DNA from: Leptobrachium leishanense
Taxonomy: Eukaryota; Chordata; Amphibia; Anura; Megophryidae
DNA: 64,000 nt
Direction: 5' to 3'
Assembly (NCBI GenBank): GCA_009667805.1
Contig: CM019066.1
Coordinates: forward strand, 115,372,190 to 115,436,189
Within the stretch, counting starts at the first letter, position 1; every line of letters starts with the position of its first letter. Both the position numbers and the translations under genes were made by a program. Of the stretch, positions 1 through 10,029 are shown piece after piece. Under the pieces are notes generated by a model. The model was not told the origin of the DNA and searched no databases. It saw only the letters and a program-made list of their open reading frames with translations.

Positions 1-815
1 TGGATACTGCCCCAGCAGCTCATGGATATGCCCCAGCTCCTCATGGATATGCCCCAGCAGCTCATGGATATGCCCCAGTTCCTCATGGATATGCCCCAGC
101 TCCTCATGGCTATGCCCCAGCACCTCATGGATAATGCCCCAGCACCTCATGGATTTGCCCCAGCAGCTCATGTATATGCCCCAGCACCTCATGGATTTGC
201 CCTAGCAGCTCATGTATATGCCCCAGCTCCTCATGGATATGCCCCAGCACCTCATGGATATGCCCCAGCACCTCATGGATATGCCCCAGCACCTCATGGA
301 TTTGCCCTAGCAGCTCATGTATATGCCCCAGCTCCTCATGGATATGCCCCAGCACCTCATGGATATGCCCCAGCACCTCATGGATAATGCCCCAGCACCT
401 CATGGATTTGCCCCAGCAACTCATGTATATGCCTCAGCTCCTCATGGATATGCCCCAGTACCTCATGGATATGCCCCAGCTCCTCATGGATTTGCCCCAG
501 CTCCTCATGGATATGCCCCAGCTCCTCATGGATATGCCCCAGCTCCTCATGGATTTGCCCCAGCAGCTCATGGATATGCCCCAGCAGCTCATGTATATGC
601 CCCAGCTCCTCATGGATAATGCCCCAGCTCCTCATGGATATGCCCCAGCTCCTCATGGATAGCGGCCCCAGCACCTCATGGATAGCGGCCCCAGCACCTC
701 ATGGATAGCGGCCCCAGCACCTCATGGATAGTGGCCCCAGCACCTCATGGATAGCGGTCCCAGCACCTCATGGATAGCGGCCCCAGCACCTCATGGATAG
801 CAGCCCCAGCTCACC
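1..815. repeat. Minisatellite, 21-23 bp unit
   Basis: Tandem array seen directly. The main unit is 21 bp (ATGCCCCAGCACCTCATGGA plus T) with point variants. Occasional 22 bp units (extra A) shift the frame near 130, 385 and 617. From about 660 the unit becomes 23 bp, starting AGCGGCCCC. Because the unit lacks stop codons, long heptapeptide-repeat reading frames open on both strands; these are artefacts of the repeat. The array starts before the window, so its full length is unknown. Confidence 0.95.
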
Positions 816-819
816 TCCA

Positions 820-975
820 CCGCATGTTCGCTCCTTCTGAGCGTCCGGCGGCGCGCAGCTTGGGCGCTCGCCTGGGGGAGCCACGTGACCAGCCGCGATT
901 GGCTGGTGACGTGTTTCCTCCAGGCGAGCGCCGAAGCTGCATGCTTCGGACGCTCGCAGGGAGCGAATACGCGGC
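820..975. repeat. GC-rich foldback palindrome
   Basis: Two arms of about 70 bp pair around the centre near 897. The left arm contains GCGCTCGCCTGGGGGA and ACCAGCC; the right arm contains GGCTGGT and TCCAGGCGAGCGC. The outer ends (TTCGCTCC... and ...GGGAGCGAA) also pair. It sits directly against the minisatellite, suggesting both belong to one unidentified GC-rich mobile element. Confidence 0.75.
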
Positions 976-977
976 GG

Positions 978-1031
978 AGGGTGAGACACCCGCCCTTAGG
1001 GTGACGGTGTCACCCTAAAGGCGGGTGTCAC
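978..1031. repeat. Perfect-type hairpin, about 24 bp arms
   Basis: ACACCCGCCCTTAGGGTGAC pairs with GTCACCCTAAAGGCGGGTGT across a very short loop. It is followed by a C-rich stretch (1050-1075). It may be a terminal structure of the same unidentified element as the neighbouring foldback. Confidence 0.75.
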
Positions 1032-1175
1032 CTGGTGCGGGCCGCACCCCCCGCCCCCCCGCACCCCCCGCCCTACACAACCAAGCATTCTGCTAGCATT
1101 TCCTGCTGCTCTATTACATTGACTACTTACCCTTAGATCTTCTGCAATAATAACCCCTAAATCAACTGCCTGCTC

Positions 1176-1272
1176 TTTGAATAGCTGAATGGCCAAGAAA
1201 TTTAGACGTACTCTGAATTTCAGTGTCCGGTTACATTTCGGGGCCAGATCGTCCCTCTTTGAATAACCCTCT
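1176..1272 (+). mobile_element. Right-end fragment of the ~870 bp CAGGG-type MITE
   Basis: Matches the right terminal 100 bp of the elements at 8555-9439 and 62463-63357: a GAATTTCAGTG segment, then GGTTAC, then CTCTTTGAATAACCCTCTG. The left side is missing, so this is a 5'-deleted fragment. Confidence 0.65.
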
Positions 1273-1329
1273 GCATCCACTTGTGAACTTTTTTATTGTA
1301 AACTGCCCCCCCCCCCACATTGGTTGGCT

Positions 1330-1423
1330 GGTGCTAACCAGAGCTGTTGTAAACTTAACAACTCCATAGACTATAATGACTCTGGTAAGTTTACAACAGC
1401 TCTGATTAAGTTAGCACCAATTT
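1330..1423. repeat. Short hairpin MITE-like repeat
   Basis: Inverted arms TGGTGCTAACCAGAGCTGTT and GAGTTTACAACAGCTCTG... ending in TTAGCACCAA flank a 20 bp centre. No protein is encoded. The class is undetermined; target duplication was not recognised. Confidence 0.6.
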
Positions 1424-1492
1424 GTAATACTGCCCAGTGTCTTTACATCACTTGCTCCTCACTGCGTGGTTTTGGCTTTAGAATGGAGTCTA

Positions 1493-1676
1493 TTGGGACT
1501 ATTAACTAAAAGGTGAAACTCTGGTGAACCTTTGGAGAAGTGAAAATTCTAGGTCAAAATAGCCAAACCAGAAATATTCTCTCATTTATCTCACTTTCCA
1601 AATTGTCTATTTTGACATAGAATTTTTACTTCTCCAAAAGTTCTCCAAAGTTTCATCTTTTAGTGAATAGACCCTG
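1493..1676. mobile_element. Short palindromic MITE (CAGGGTCTATTC type), copy
   Basis: Arms of about 60 bp. The left arm reads AAAAGGTGAAACTCTGGTGA... GGTCAAAATAG; the right arm reads CTATTTTGACATAGAA... ending TAGTGAATAGACCCTG. It belongs with the copies at 8429-9499, 45441-45606 and 48039-48221. The left terminus is degraded, so the boundary is approximate. Confidence 0.7.
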
Positions 1677-2202
1677 TCATGCCCCATGATTTATTGTATA
1701 TTTTTCTGTTTTCTGCCTTTGCTGCATACATGCTATTGAGTTCATAGCTATTTTGTCCCTTCTGGGTTTCCCTAGCTTTCTGTATCCAGTTAGTTTCCAC
1801 CCCTCTGCTCAGTGTCTTGTTGTTAGTTACTTCCTGGTCACATAGCAGCCATTCTGTGCTCACTGCTGAACAAATCTAATGTCTTTTTACCTGCATTGCT
1901 TTACACCATTACAAGATTGTCAGTCTGATCATTAAATTATTCAACTGGATTCATCTTTCTATCTGCTGAACTTCATCGTGTGAGTACTGGTCAAATACAG
2001 ACTTAGCTAGTCTAGAGCACCCACGCCTCACAGCTTTGCTTAGGGAAGCAGAATAGACCCTTATGTGTCAGTCACGGACTCAAATCATTGTATTGTGTGG
2101 GATGTATTTAACGGACATCACCAGGGGGTAGATTAGAAGTCATTTAAACTCCCTGTCATATCTCCTTCAACTGCCATCTCTTATCTCAGTTAACCTGTAG
2201 AA

Positions 2203-2384
2203 CAGGGTTTCCCAAACCTGTCCTCAGGACCTGCTGACACGCCAGGTTTGCCAGATATCTGAAGCACAGCACAGGTGATATGATTTGTTGCTCAGTGATT
2301 GCAGGATTCAGTCTGCATTTCCCCAAGGTGATCTGTAAAATATGGCCTGGTTGAGGGTCCTGAGGACAGGTTTGGGAAACACTG
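2203..2384. mobile_element. hAT-type MITE, 182 bp, 8 bp TSD
   Basis: Termini CAGGGTTTCCCAAACCTGTC and ...GACAGGTTTGGGAAACACTG are inverted repeats. The flanks carry a perfect 8 bp duplication, CTGTAGAA (2195-2202 and 2385-2392), which is the hAT signature. It is non-coding and a second copy frames the nested stack at 25963-33940 in the opposite orientation. Confidence 0.9.
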
Positions 2385-2788
2385 CTGTAGAACAATATAC
2401 CTACTGAAGCCTTAGCTAAACATTCCCTCCTCCAACTCAGTAACTGTTAAATACTGTAGATTAAATAACAACAGCCACAAAGTAAAACATTTGCACAGAT
2501 TTTGGTAAATGTTGCATCGTGTGAAAATCCACAAAATGGAAACAAGCGATAAAAAAATTATATTTTTTCCATTTTACATGCAGTTACTTCAAACAAGGAA
2601 AAAAACGGCAGCATGTGTTTTATAATGTGTTTTTATTTGTAATGCACAAGTAATCTAGTTACATCTTATGTAAGTAGTAGTGTCTCTATAAACATGATTG
2701 AGTATTTTGTGGATGCACATTAATTTGTATATTTTTTCCTGCTGTGCTTATTTCCTATACATATTTGTTCATTATGTTCATTATACAT

Positions 2789-3122
2789 TGAGAAAGTGGC
2801 TCGGTCCTCATTTTCCTACCGAGCACCACAATTATGGAATAACCTCCCAAACACCATCAAATCTTCCCCCAGTCTAAAGTCACTTAAGAGCTCCCTATTA
2901 ACATACCTCAATACGGAATGCACCTGTAAACATGTAACATAATGACTATATTTATTTTCTGTTAATCTGTATTTTTGTGCTATTTTTAATATTTTGCATT
3001 TTATTACTTTGTATTTCTGTAACACTGTAACAATTTAATGTTGCTGAATTCAGGACATACTTGAAAACGAGAGAAATCTCAATGTATCCGTCCTGGTAAA
3101 ATGCTTTATAAATAAATACATT
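2789..3122 (+). mobile_element. LINE (Rex1/CR1-like) 3' end, family L1F
   Basis: A 5'-truncated retrotransposon fragment. It matches the reverse complement of 3641-4010 and the + strand of 54150-54470. It contains the C-terminal codons of the reverse-transcriptase ORF, the 3' UTR (ACATACTTGAAAACGAGAGA) and the A/T-rich tail TTTATAAATAAATACA. No intact ORF. Confidence 0.85.
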
Positions 3123-3375
3123 CATTTTTAATCAGATATTTAATGTAGGTGATATTTGTATACCGAAATGGAGTGCTATATAGGTGTATACTTTGTAATT
3201 GTACGTATGTATAAATACTGTATAGATTTTGTGTTAAGATTACTAGCATGAGCGGATCATTGGGGTGTGCATCCATCAAACATTTGTTAAAATGCACCTG
3301 TCAAAGTGAAATGACAGTTTTCTGGGCAGAAAATGGTTCTCTCCACCCCCCTGGATCAGATGGTTGAATCCACTG

Positions 3376-3530
3376 TACAATTACTTATAAAGCACAAACA
3401 AATTCCATAGAGCTGTACAAAGGGTTGGACAAAACAACCAAATATACATACAAGTTAGGCACACTAAAAACAATGGGAGACGAGGACCCTGCTCAAGAAC
3501 TTACAGTCTAGGACGAAAGGGGTGACTCAG
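3376..3530 (-). mobile_element. Decayed L2-like LINE or SINE tail
   Basis: The stretch TTATAAAGCACAAACAAATT ... GAGGACCCTGCTCAAGAACTTACAGTCTA resembles, on the minus strand, the common vertebrate tail with the TGTAAAGCGCTG / GGCGCTATATAA words that ends the L2-like element at 58964-59042. Strongly diverged; boundaries are approximate. Confidence 0.45.
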
Positions 3531-4093
3531 ATGAGGGTAATTAGCAGAGTATGAGAAGTAATGGGATGGATGGGGCCGTGTGGGATGATGAAGCAGGAAA
3601 GGTACAATGGGGACTATGGATGGACTTCTCTAAAGTAACTCTATTTATTTATTTATAAAGGATTTTACCAGGATGGATACATTGAGATTTCTCTCGTTTT
3701 CAAGTATGTCCTGGGTTCAAGAGCATTGAAGTGTTACAGTTACAGAAATACAAAGTAATACAATGTAAGATATTAACAAGACAAATATACAGATTAACAG
3801 AAAATAAATATGTAGGAAATAGTCATTATGTTACATGTTTACAGGTGCATTTTGTATTGAGGCATGTTAGTAAGGAGCTCTTGAGTGACTTAAGACTGGT
3901 GGAAGATTTGATGGTGTCTGGGAGGTTATTCCATAATTGTGGTGCTCTGTATGAAAATGAGGATCGAGCCACTGTCTTTTTGTATTGTGGTATTGCACGT
4001 AAGGTGCTGGTCCTGGATCGGAGGTTATAGGATGAGGGAGCTGCTGGGGGAAGCAGTCTATTCAGATAGGGTGGCAGCTTCCCAGAAAAACTC

Positions 4094-4690
4094 TTAAAAC
4101 ACCAGGCTGGAAGGGTGAAGGGTGCGTCTAGATTCCAGCGATGGCCAGTTTAGCTCTTTTAACATGGCACAATGGTGGGTCATGTAGTTACATTGTAATG
4201 CAAAGCGGCAGAATGAGTTATACAATGTAGTAAGTTTCTGAAGATGTGTTTGCGGGGCGGCTGCGTACACTACATCTCCGTAATCAATAGCCGGCATAAG
4301 CATTTGTTGTACAATCTGCTTTCTTACCGCGGGGCTCAGGCAGGATTTGTTTCTGTACAGGGTGCCTAGTTTGGGGTAATGTTTAGATGAGAGTTTTTCG
4401 ATGTGAGGGCCAAAGGATAGATTAGGGTCCAACCACATACCTAGATATTTGAGAGAAGTGACTGTGGTCAGGGGGCCATTTGATTTTGTCTCAACACATA
4501 GATGGGGATTTTGCAATTTGTGTAGTTTAGGTTTTGTTCCAAAGAGCATCGTTACAGTTTTGTCATTATTTAAAAAAAGTTTGTTGTGTTTGATCCACTT
4601 TTCTACCTCTGTGAATTGTTCTTGCAGCACGGCTTCCAGCTGCCGGAGATTTGGTTTGCTGGTATAGATTACAGTGTCGTCTGCATACAT
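4094..4690 (-). pseudogene. LINE copy 1 reverse transcriptase, YADD and thumb part
   Basis: Continues the RT of 4822-5691 in another frame. It begins with the YADDTVIYTSK box, whose two Asp residues are the catalytic motif C, followed by the thumb and connection region (HIEKLSSK, YRNKSCLSPAVRKQI, EYGDVV-like MPAIDYGDVVYAAAPQT). It ends early at SLVF because of an extra A near 4094 relative to the sister copy at 19275. The motif B block GVPQGSILGPLLF lies between the two pieces, at about 4755-4795. Confidence 0.85.
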
Positions 4691-4821
4691 ATGTACAGTT
4701 GAGGCTTTGCAGATGTTGGGCAGATCATTTATGAATATTGTGAATAGCAGGGGGCCGAGTATTGAGCCTTGGGGTACACCGCAAGTGACAGAGGGAGGTA
4801 GGAGCTGCCAGAAATTGACAC

Positions 4822-5691
4822 TTATTGTGATCGGTCGGATACATATGATTGAAACCAGGTTAACGTGCGATCACCAATGCCAGAGTTTTTAAGTTTTTCT
4901 AACAAGATGCCATGGTCTACTGTGTCAAAGGCCTTGGCAAAATCAAGGAAGATGGCTCCAGTTATGTTTCCTTGTTCCATCACAATTTGGATATCATTGC
5001 AGACTTTTAAAAGGGTGGTTGTAGTTGAGTGATTTGGACGAAAGCTGGATTGATCTAGGGTTAAGTAGTTCCAATATTGATAATAATCACGTAATTGTGT
5101 GTAGACGCATTTTTCCAAAATTTTTGACATTACAGGGAGCAACGATATTGGACGGTAGTTGGATACCAAAGTACTGTCACCACTTTTATGGATAGGTACC
5201 ACTCTCGCAGTCTTCCAGAGTTTGGGTATGTATCCAGTCGCCAGTGATTCATTGATTAGGGTTGCGACAGGATTTGCAATTGCCAGTGCACTGATTTTCA
5301 GCAGCATTGCTGGTATTTGATCAGGTCCAGACTGGTATTTAATTTTTTGCTTACGGAGAAGTTTAGTAACGACACTGACAGGCACTGGTCTAAAACTGAA
5401 TTCCTGTCTGATACAGGGACTTTGCACAGTTGGAGGGGCCTGACCTGCATGAGGCCTTTCTGATTGCATGTCATTTCCTAGCTTGGCAATCAAAGTGGTG
5501 GCGCATCCAACAAAATAACCATTAAAGGCATTTGCTACATCTAGGGGGTGTTGCAGTGTTTGGTTGTTTACTTTGACAGCAGCCGGCTGGGAGTGGACTG
5601 GTGCTTGTATGTTACTTATGGTTCTCCAAAAGTTTCTAGGGTTTGATATGTTATTGTTTAGATTTTCATTGAAGTAATGGGCTTTAGCCAT
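4822..5691 (-). pseudogene. LINE copy 1 reverse transcriptase, fingers and palm part
   Basis: Encodes the N-terminal part of a non-LTR reverse transcriptase, which would copy its own RNA at a nicked target. Visible motifs: GPDQIPAMLLK (motif 1 region), PIHKSGDSTLVSNYRPISLL (motif 2), and motif A FLDFAKAFDTVDH with the first catalytic Asp. The frame ends after VSDRSQ at a TAA where the sister copy (20020-20030) has a Phe codon. A 4 bp length difference around 4795-4815 then shifts the frame. It resumes downstream as 4094-4690. The start shown is the first Met of the open stretch, not a true N-terminus. Confidence 0.85.
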
Positions 5692-5734
5692 TTTTGTTTG
5701 TTTTGTGCATTCATTCCGGCATTTTCGGTATTCT

Positions 5735-6790
5735 GTCTGAAGGGAAGGGATACCATTTAAAATACCTGTACATTAAATGCTCATAGTGGCCAGCATGTCC
5801 CTTTAAGTGAGATATGCATCCCATGTTTCCCAATTTTTGAACCTAAACTCTTGGCAGAGTAATGGTTAACTAGCTCTGTCTCTGTAAAGCAGTCTTTAAT
5901 GTTTAAAAGATACATCGCTTTTCCTCTATATATCCTGTAATTTAGGTCTAAAAGGTATAATAATTGTCGAATGTTAAAATCTGTATATAGAAAATCCAAC
6001 AGTGTGTCATTTTGGGGATCGAATACAAATAGACAAATTCTACAGCCTGGAACAGAATGCTTTAACAGAAATGTAATTTATATGAAGATAAAGTTATACA
6101 GGGTAAGGCTAAAAGTAATGTTTTATTTCTGATTTACCTAATTAATAGGAACACTATTTCATGCTCTAAGCTTTTATGACATGAGAGAAGAAGCATTTAT
6201 CTTCTACCAGCTGTCAGTCACATTCCATTGTCGTCTAGATATTCCAAAGGGACAGAGAATGTCCTGATATATGCAGGCATTTTAATATGAAAAGAATCAC
6301 TCCAATGGGTCAAGGGAAATCCACTCATCAAATGCTTGCGTTGCTGTCATTTCAGTTTCTGTGAAGAATACCTTCAAAGCTCTTAATTAAAGCACAAGCA
6401 ATTTAGATTGTGCTTTTAGAAGACCCATAGTGGGTATGTGTAACAAAATAATATAAATGAGTATGGCCTCACTTGTTAATTTAAAATGTCTGGACCCGCT
6501 ATGCTGACTGAGCTTCGAGCTTTGACTTTACTGTCTCCTTACTGTAAATTAATGCTCCCTATACTTTAACCTTAAATTTCTATTCCCTGGTAGGTTATTA
6601 TTCTCTTCTCGACCCGGTATTCCAAAAAAATTTCAGCTCGGAGACTTATGTGTTAAAGGGCCACAGCTACCAAAAAATGAAATGTCCTTGTTGTGTTTAC
6701 TTTATGTTGCTGATATCTTACATGTGCTTTGTTTTACCTCTTGTATGTTTATTTAAGAAAATATTTTACTCTATGTGTCACTGGGTGTAT
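5735..6790. other. Intronic/intergenic DNA, nothing recognised
   Basis: A/T-rich unique-looking sequence between LINE copy 1 and repeat X copy B. No splice-bounded exon, RNA gene or clear terminal repeats were recognised. Confidence 0.4.
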
Positions 6791-7160
6791 CCATTGTGTG
6801 ATCTTTTGTTTTATAAATTACCCCACCTCACAGTATCTTTACATCACTTGCTCCTCACTATGTGACATTGATCTTAGAATGGAGTGAATGGGTCTGTATT
6901 CATCTCTTATCTCAGGTAGCAAAAACCACACAATAGCTCCCTGCAGCCTTATCTAAATATTCACTCTTCCAACCCATTGACTGTTAAATAGTGTAGAAGC
7001 CAAACCATATCTGTAAAGTAAAACCCACCATAAGATTTTGGTAAATGTTGCATCATGGGAAAACTCTAAATGGAAACAGGAGTTAAATACATAAGTATAT
7101 TTTTCCTTTTAACATGTAATTACTTCAAGCAAAGAAAAAAATATGTTTCACTGGGTGCAT
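6790..7160 (+). repeat. Unclassified repeat X, copy B
   Basis: Shares CTTTACATCACTTGCTCCTC, CTGTTAAATAGTGTAG and TTTTGGTAAATGTTGCATCA with copies A (1423-2640) and C (7160-8240), in the same order and orientation. Copy C starts directly after it at a repeated TTTCACTGGGTGCAT / GTCACTGGGTGTAT word, so B and C look like a tandem duplication with a period of about 370 bp. Confidence 0.55.
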
Positions 7161-8240
7161 GTATTTTGTGATTATTATTTTTTTGTGTTGTAAACTGCCC
7201 CCTACAGTATCTTTATATTATTTTCACCTCACTGTGTGGCTTTGGCCATAGAATAGGCTCTATGGGTCAGGCAGCGGAATCACTGTAGCTGAATTATTGT
7301 ATTTTACAGAATGTATTCAAAGGACATCACCAGGGGGTAGATTAGAAGTCTTTTAAACTCTCTGTTTTATCTCATTCAGCTGCCATCTCTTATCTCTGGT
7401 AGCAGAGGTAGGACAATAACCTCCTGCCACCTTATCTAAACATTCCCTCCTCCACCTCATTAACTGCTAAATACTTTAGATTAGATAAACCACAGCAATA
7501 GCCCCTTGGCTGTGGAAGACGTGTGGGGGATGTCATGGGGATTCCATGGAGCATGCGAAGGATGTACACCACATGTCATGGTTTCCCGGCAGCCTTGGAG
7601 ACTGCCACGGGTCTGGGGGAAATCCTGGGCCCATGGCTGTGCTGATGTCATAAAGGGACCTCCCCCCAGCCGGGCAGTAAAAATCCCAATACAGGAGATA
7701 CAGGGGTCATTTGGAACCATGTATCTCCTGAACCGTAATTGATATCGAGCAATGCTTGGTATCGGCGAAAAGGCCAGAGCATGGGAGTCTTTGGGAAACA
7801 CTGCTGTAAACAATTTAAATCTGAATGGAAATGTGCATTTTTAAAAAATATTTTGTTATAGCATTCTGACAATAAATGGCATATACATATAATAATGATA
7901 TATTATGAATCTGCTGAGTCTGCTGAAAATAAGGATATATAATTTATCTGGGTCGCATAATAAAACATGACTTCAAATGGCGTTTAAACATGATGAGCAC
8001 AAAACATTCAAAATAAGCTCAGCAGTGCACACAGAGGTGAAATGTTTAGTAGTGAAGGGGTTAAATAAAACTTTTGCACATATTTTGGTAAATGTTGCAT
8101 CTTGGGAAAAATCCACAAAATGGAAAGAGTTAAGAAACAGCTAGCTTTATTTTTGCTTTTTACATGCAATTAGTTTAGGCAAAGAAAAGAACCCAGCAGC
8201 GTGTGTTTTATAATGTGTTCCTATTTGTAAAGTACAAATA
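7160..8240 (+). repeat. Unclassified repeat X, copy C (interrupted)
   Basis: Contains the repeat X blocks CACCAGGGGGTAGATTAGAA (about 7330) and TTTTGGTAAATGTTGCATCT (about 8090), split by a 7505-8070 insertion. Part of that insertion (7863-8070) resembles the A/T-rich part of the hairpin-array element (12885-12910) and ends GTGAAGGGGTTAA, the mirror of that element's start. Confidence 0.5.
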
Positions 8241-8428
8241 ATCCAATGAAGAGGACGGTGTGATTCACCACCTCTGGCCATATGCAGTAGAATACTGGGA
8301 ACAAATAGTTCCTAGGGTCCGTCTGTGGAGCTTATGGACTCCTGGAGGCAATACTAATGGCGGCATCTGGCACCACTGCTGGTATTGATTCGTGCCTCCT
8401 TCCTGTTATGAGTCAAGCTGCTAACAAA

Positions 8429-9499
8429 CAGGGCTATTCAGAGAAAGGTGAAAACCAGGAGAACTGGCAGGAGAAGAGAACAATCTAGACCAAATAGCAG
8501 ATTTGGAAAGTGAGATAAATGGGAGAATTTTTCTGGTTTGGCTATTTTGACCGACAGGGTTATTCAAAGAGAATCGAAAAGTCACCGCTACTTTTTGTTC
8601 TCTTCAATTCGGTGCAATTTGGCGATCCCATTTAAGCGACCCTGCAGTGTATTCAGCAAGCACCACAGGGCCGTCGTAGTGCAGGTAAAAGCCGCTGCAA
8701 ACCCGCCAAGCACTCACCCCAAAACCCAGCGAACGCACACCAAAACCCGCAAAAACATCTGGATTAACCCCTGCCGAACACGCCGGAGAAACCCGAGCAG
8801 CCGCCGATCACAGTGCAGAGCAGCCACTGGAAAAACCCGACACCGCAGGCGAAGAAGGTGAAAAAAAAAACAGTACACTTGAATGTTTGAAAAGTGAAAC
8901 GCCGTTTGCAAAAAAACTACAGAACGAAAATATCTGGAATTTACATATTACATATAAGATCCAATGAATGATAATAAAAAGGGCTGTTACAGAAAAAATA
9001 AAAAACGATAAAAAAAAACGAACTTTTCACAAAACATTTTCACAAAACCCCCCAAAATATGCCTAAAAGATCCAAAAAAATCTATACATAAATAGACTTT
9101 TTACTGCAGAATATTATAATAAACGGTTTATTAGATATTGAATTAAAACGGGAATATTTTTAACATTTAAGCCTATGGGATTCGCCTGAATAAACCTGTC
9201 GAATGAAACCACCGAACAGCAGGGCAATTCGGTTACTTTTCACAGCTGGTTTTTGTTCTCTGAATAGACGAAGCATTGCTTCTCTATGGGGGTTTCACTG
9301 CCCTCGAACAGGCACCGAACAGGATTTTGCGAACTCCCTGCTCTCTGAATAGCCCAACGGCCAGGAAAGGTAACTGTACACTGAATTTCACTGTTCGGTT
9401 ACCTTTCTTCCACAATTTGGATCTCTTTGAAAAACCCTGCTAGAGTTTTCACTTCTTCCAGTCATTCTCCTGGTTTTCACCTCTCTCTGAATAACCCTG
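8429..9499. mobile_element. Short palindromic MITE split by a larger MITE
   Basis: Left half 8429-8554 starts CAGGGCTATTCAGAGA; right half 9440-9499 ends CTCTGAATAACCCTG. Joined, they equal the uninterrupted copy at 48039-48221. The flanks carry a 3 bp AAA duplication (8426-8428 and 9500-9502). The interruption is the 885 bp element 8555-9439. Confidence 0.8.
8555..9439 (+). mobile_element. ~870 bp MITE family H2, copy a (PIF/Harbinger-like)
   Basis: Termini CAGGGTTATTCAAAGAGA and ...TCTTTGAAAAACCCTG are inverted. It is non-coding; an Arg-rich open frame at 8538-8861 has no recognisable domain. The host MITE lets the target be read: CTA, present as CTA on the right (9440-9442) and mutated to CGA on the left (8552-8554). 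Copies b (55860-56712) and c (62463-63357) also carry 3 bp YTA-type duplications. A 3 bp TSD with short TIRs suggests PIF/Harbinger mobilisation; this is inference. Confidence 0.85.
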
Positions 9500-9837
9500 A
9501 AAGTGTCTCGCTTAATAGGGCAGATAGCAGCTCAGTTTCTTGCTATGATGAAATAGTGCTAAAATAATTGTGTTACATGTAGAATGAAAGGGATTATTCA
9601 TTTATATGAACAATGGATATAGTTTTAGAGGAACTTTGGATAAAGTACAGGGAAACTGGGAATTTATGACTTAGGGAACCGCCAGCATAGTTCTCCTAAC
9701 TTTTCACCATTCTTTCTACTGTTGATTGTCCTCAGGTTGCTCAGCATGTAACTTTCAACTAGATCACTAATAGATTAAATATAAAAATGTGAGCGATCTG
9801 GAGCTTGCATCTGAACCTTCTTTCTTTTTAAATGCAG

Positions 9838-9908
9838 GAAGAAGTCGGGAGGCTGCAGCGAACAATAGAACAAATCCGTGATGGGGCTTTCTTGCTGGAA
9901 ATGGAAAG
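9838..9908 (+). CDS. iqcj: IQCJ-like coding exon (first in window)
   Basis: A 71 bp internal exon. The acceptor is a pyrimidine tract ending AAATGCAG (to 9837) and the donor is GTAAGTG from 9909. The open frame reads EEVGRLQRTIEQIRDGAF then LLEME, ending in phase 2 (AG). The pattern EE-x-x-RLQ-x-x-x-EQ-x-x-DG matches what I recall of the vertebrate IQCJ N-terminus, the part shared with the IQCJ-SCHIP1 fusion protein, a calmodulin-binding protein linked to ankyrin-G at axon initial segments. Spliced to 17410 it forms Ser (AG+C). Upstream coding sequence, including the start codon, was not found in the window. The identification rests on memory of the family plus consistent splicing; a search would settle it. 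Confidence 0.85.
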
Positions 9909-9992
9909 GTAAGTGTTCACACTTGTTATTTCAAATTCTATCCCTTTCCCGTGTGTAGACAAAGAACTTTAAAAAATGGAATCGAAAAAGTG

Positions 9993-10026
9993 TGTATATA
10001 TATATATATGTATATATATATACTAT
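9993..10026. repeat. (TA)n microsatellite
   Basis: Alternating TATATA tract with a TG interruption. It directly abuts the left edge of the hammerhead-bearing repeat, which may have inserted into it. Confidence 0.9.
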
Positions 10027-10029
10027 ACA

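Larger units (their letters stand above)
1423..2640 (+). repeat. Unclassified repeat X, copy A (interrupted)
   Basis: Shares blocks with 6790-7160 and 7160-8240: CTTTACATCACTTGCTCCTC, then CACCAGGGGGTAGATTAGAA, TGCCATCTCTTATCTC, and TTTGGTAAATGTTGCATC. Copy A is interrupted by the MITE at 1493-1676 and the hAT MITE at 2203-2384. The family is unknown to me. It could be a diverged local tandem duplication or an interspersed repeat. Confidence 0.55.
3641..5734 (-). mobile_element. LINE copy 1 (Rex1/CR1-like), 5'-truncated
   Basis: About 2.1 kb on the minus strand, with the 3' tail (ATTTATTTATTTATAAAGG on the + strand) at 3641. The 5' truncation is at about 5734, where similarity to the longer copy (18831-24411) stops. 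It carries the reverse-transcriptase domain and the C-terminal region but no endonuclease. At least one nonsense codon and two frameshifts make it dead. No target duplication found. Placement in Rex1/CR1/L2 rests on the motif style of the RT and the tail, not on a tree. Confidence 0.9.

Noticed and set aside
22..674. Open frames on both strands with MPQLLMD / APAPHGY / GHIHELL repeats
   Set aside because: They follow from a stop-free tandem 21-23 bp unit; frames change whenever a 22 bp unit occurs. No start context or domain.
1..815. CRISPR-like regular repeats
   Set aside because: Units are contiguous with no unique spacers, and the DNA is clearly vertebrate nuclear.
7505..7803. Third copy of the CAGGGTTTCCCAAACC hAT MITE
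   Set aside because: Only the right terminus (TTTGGGAAACACTG) is present; no left end or 8 bp duplication could be matched.
8538..8861. Arg-rich 107-codon open frame
   Set aside because: Begins in one MITE and continues into the next; not conserved in copies b and c of the family.
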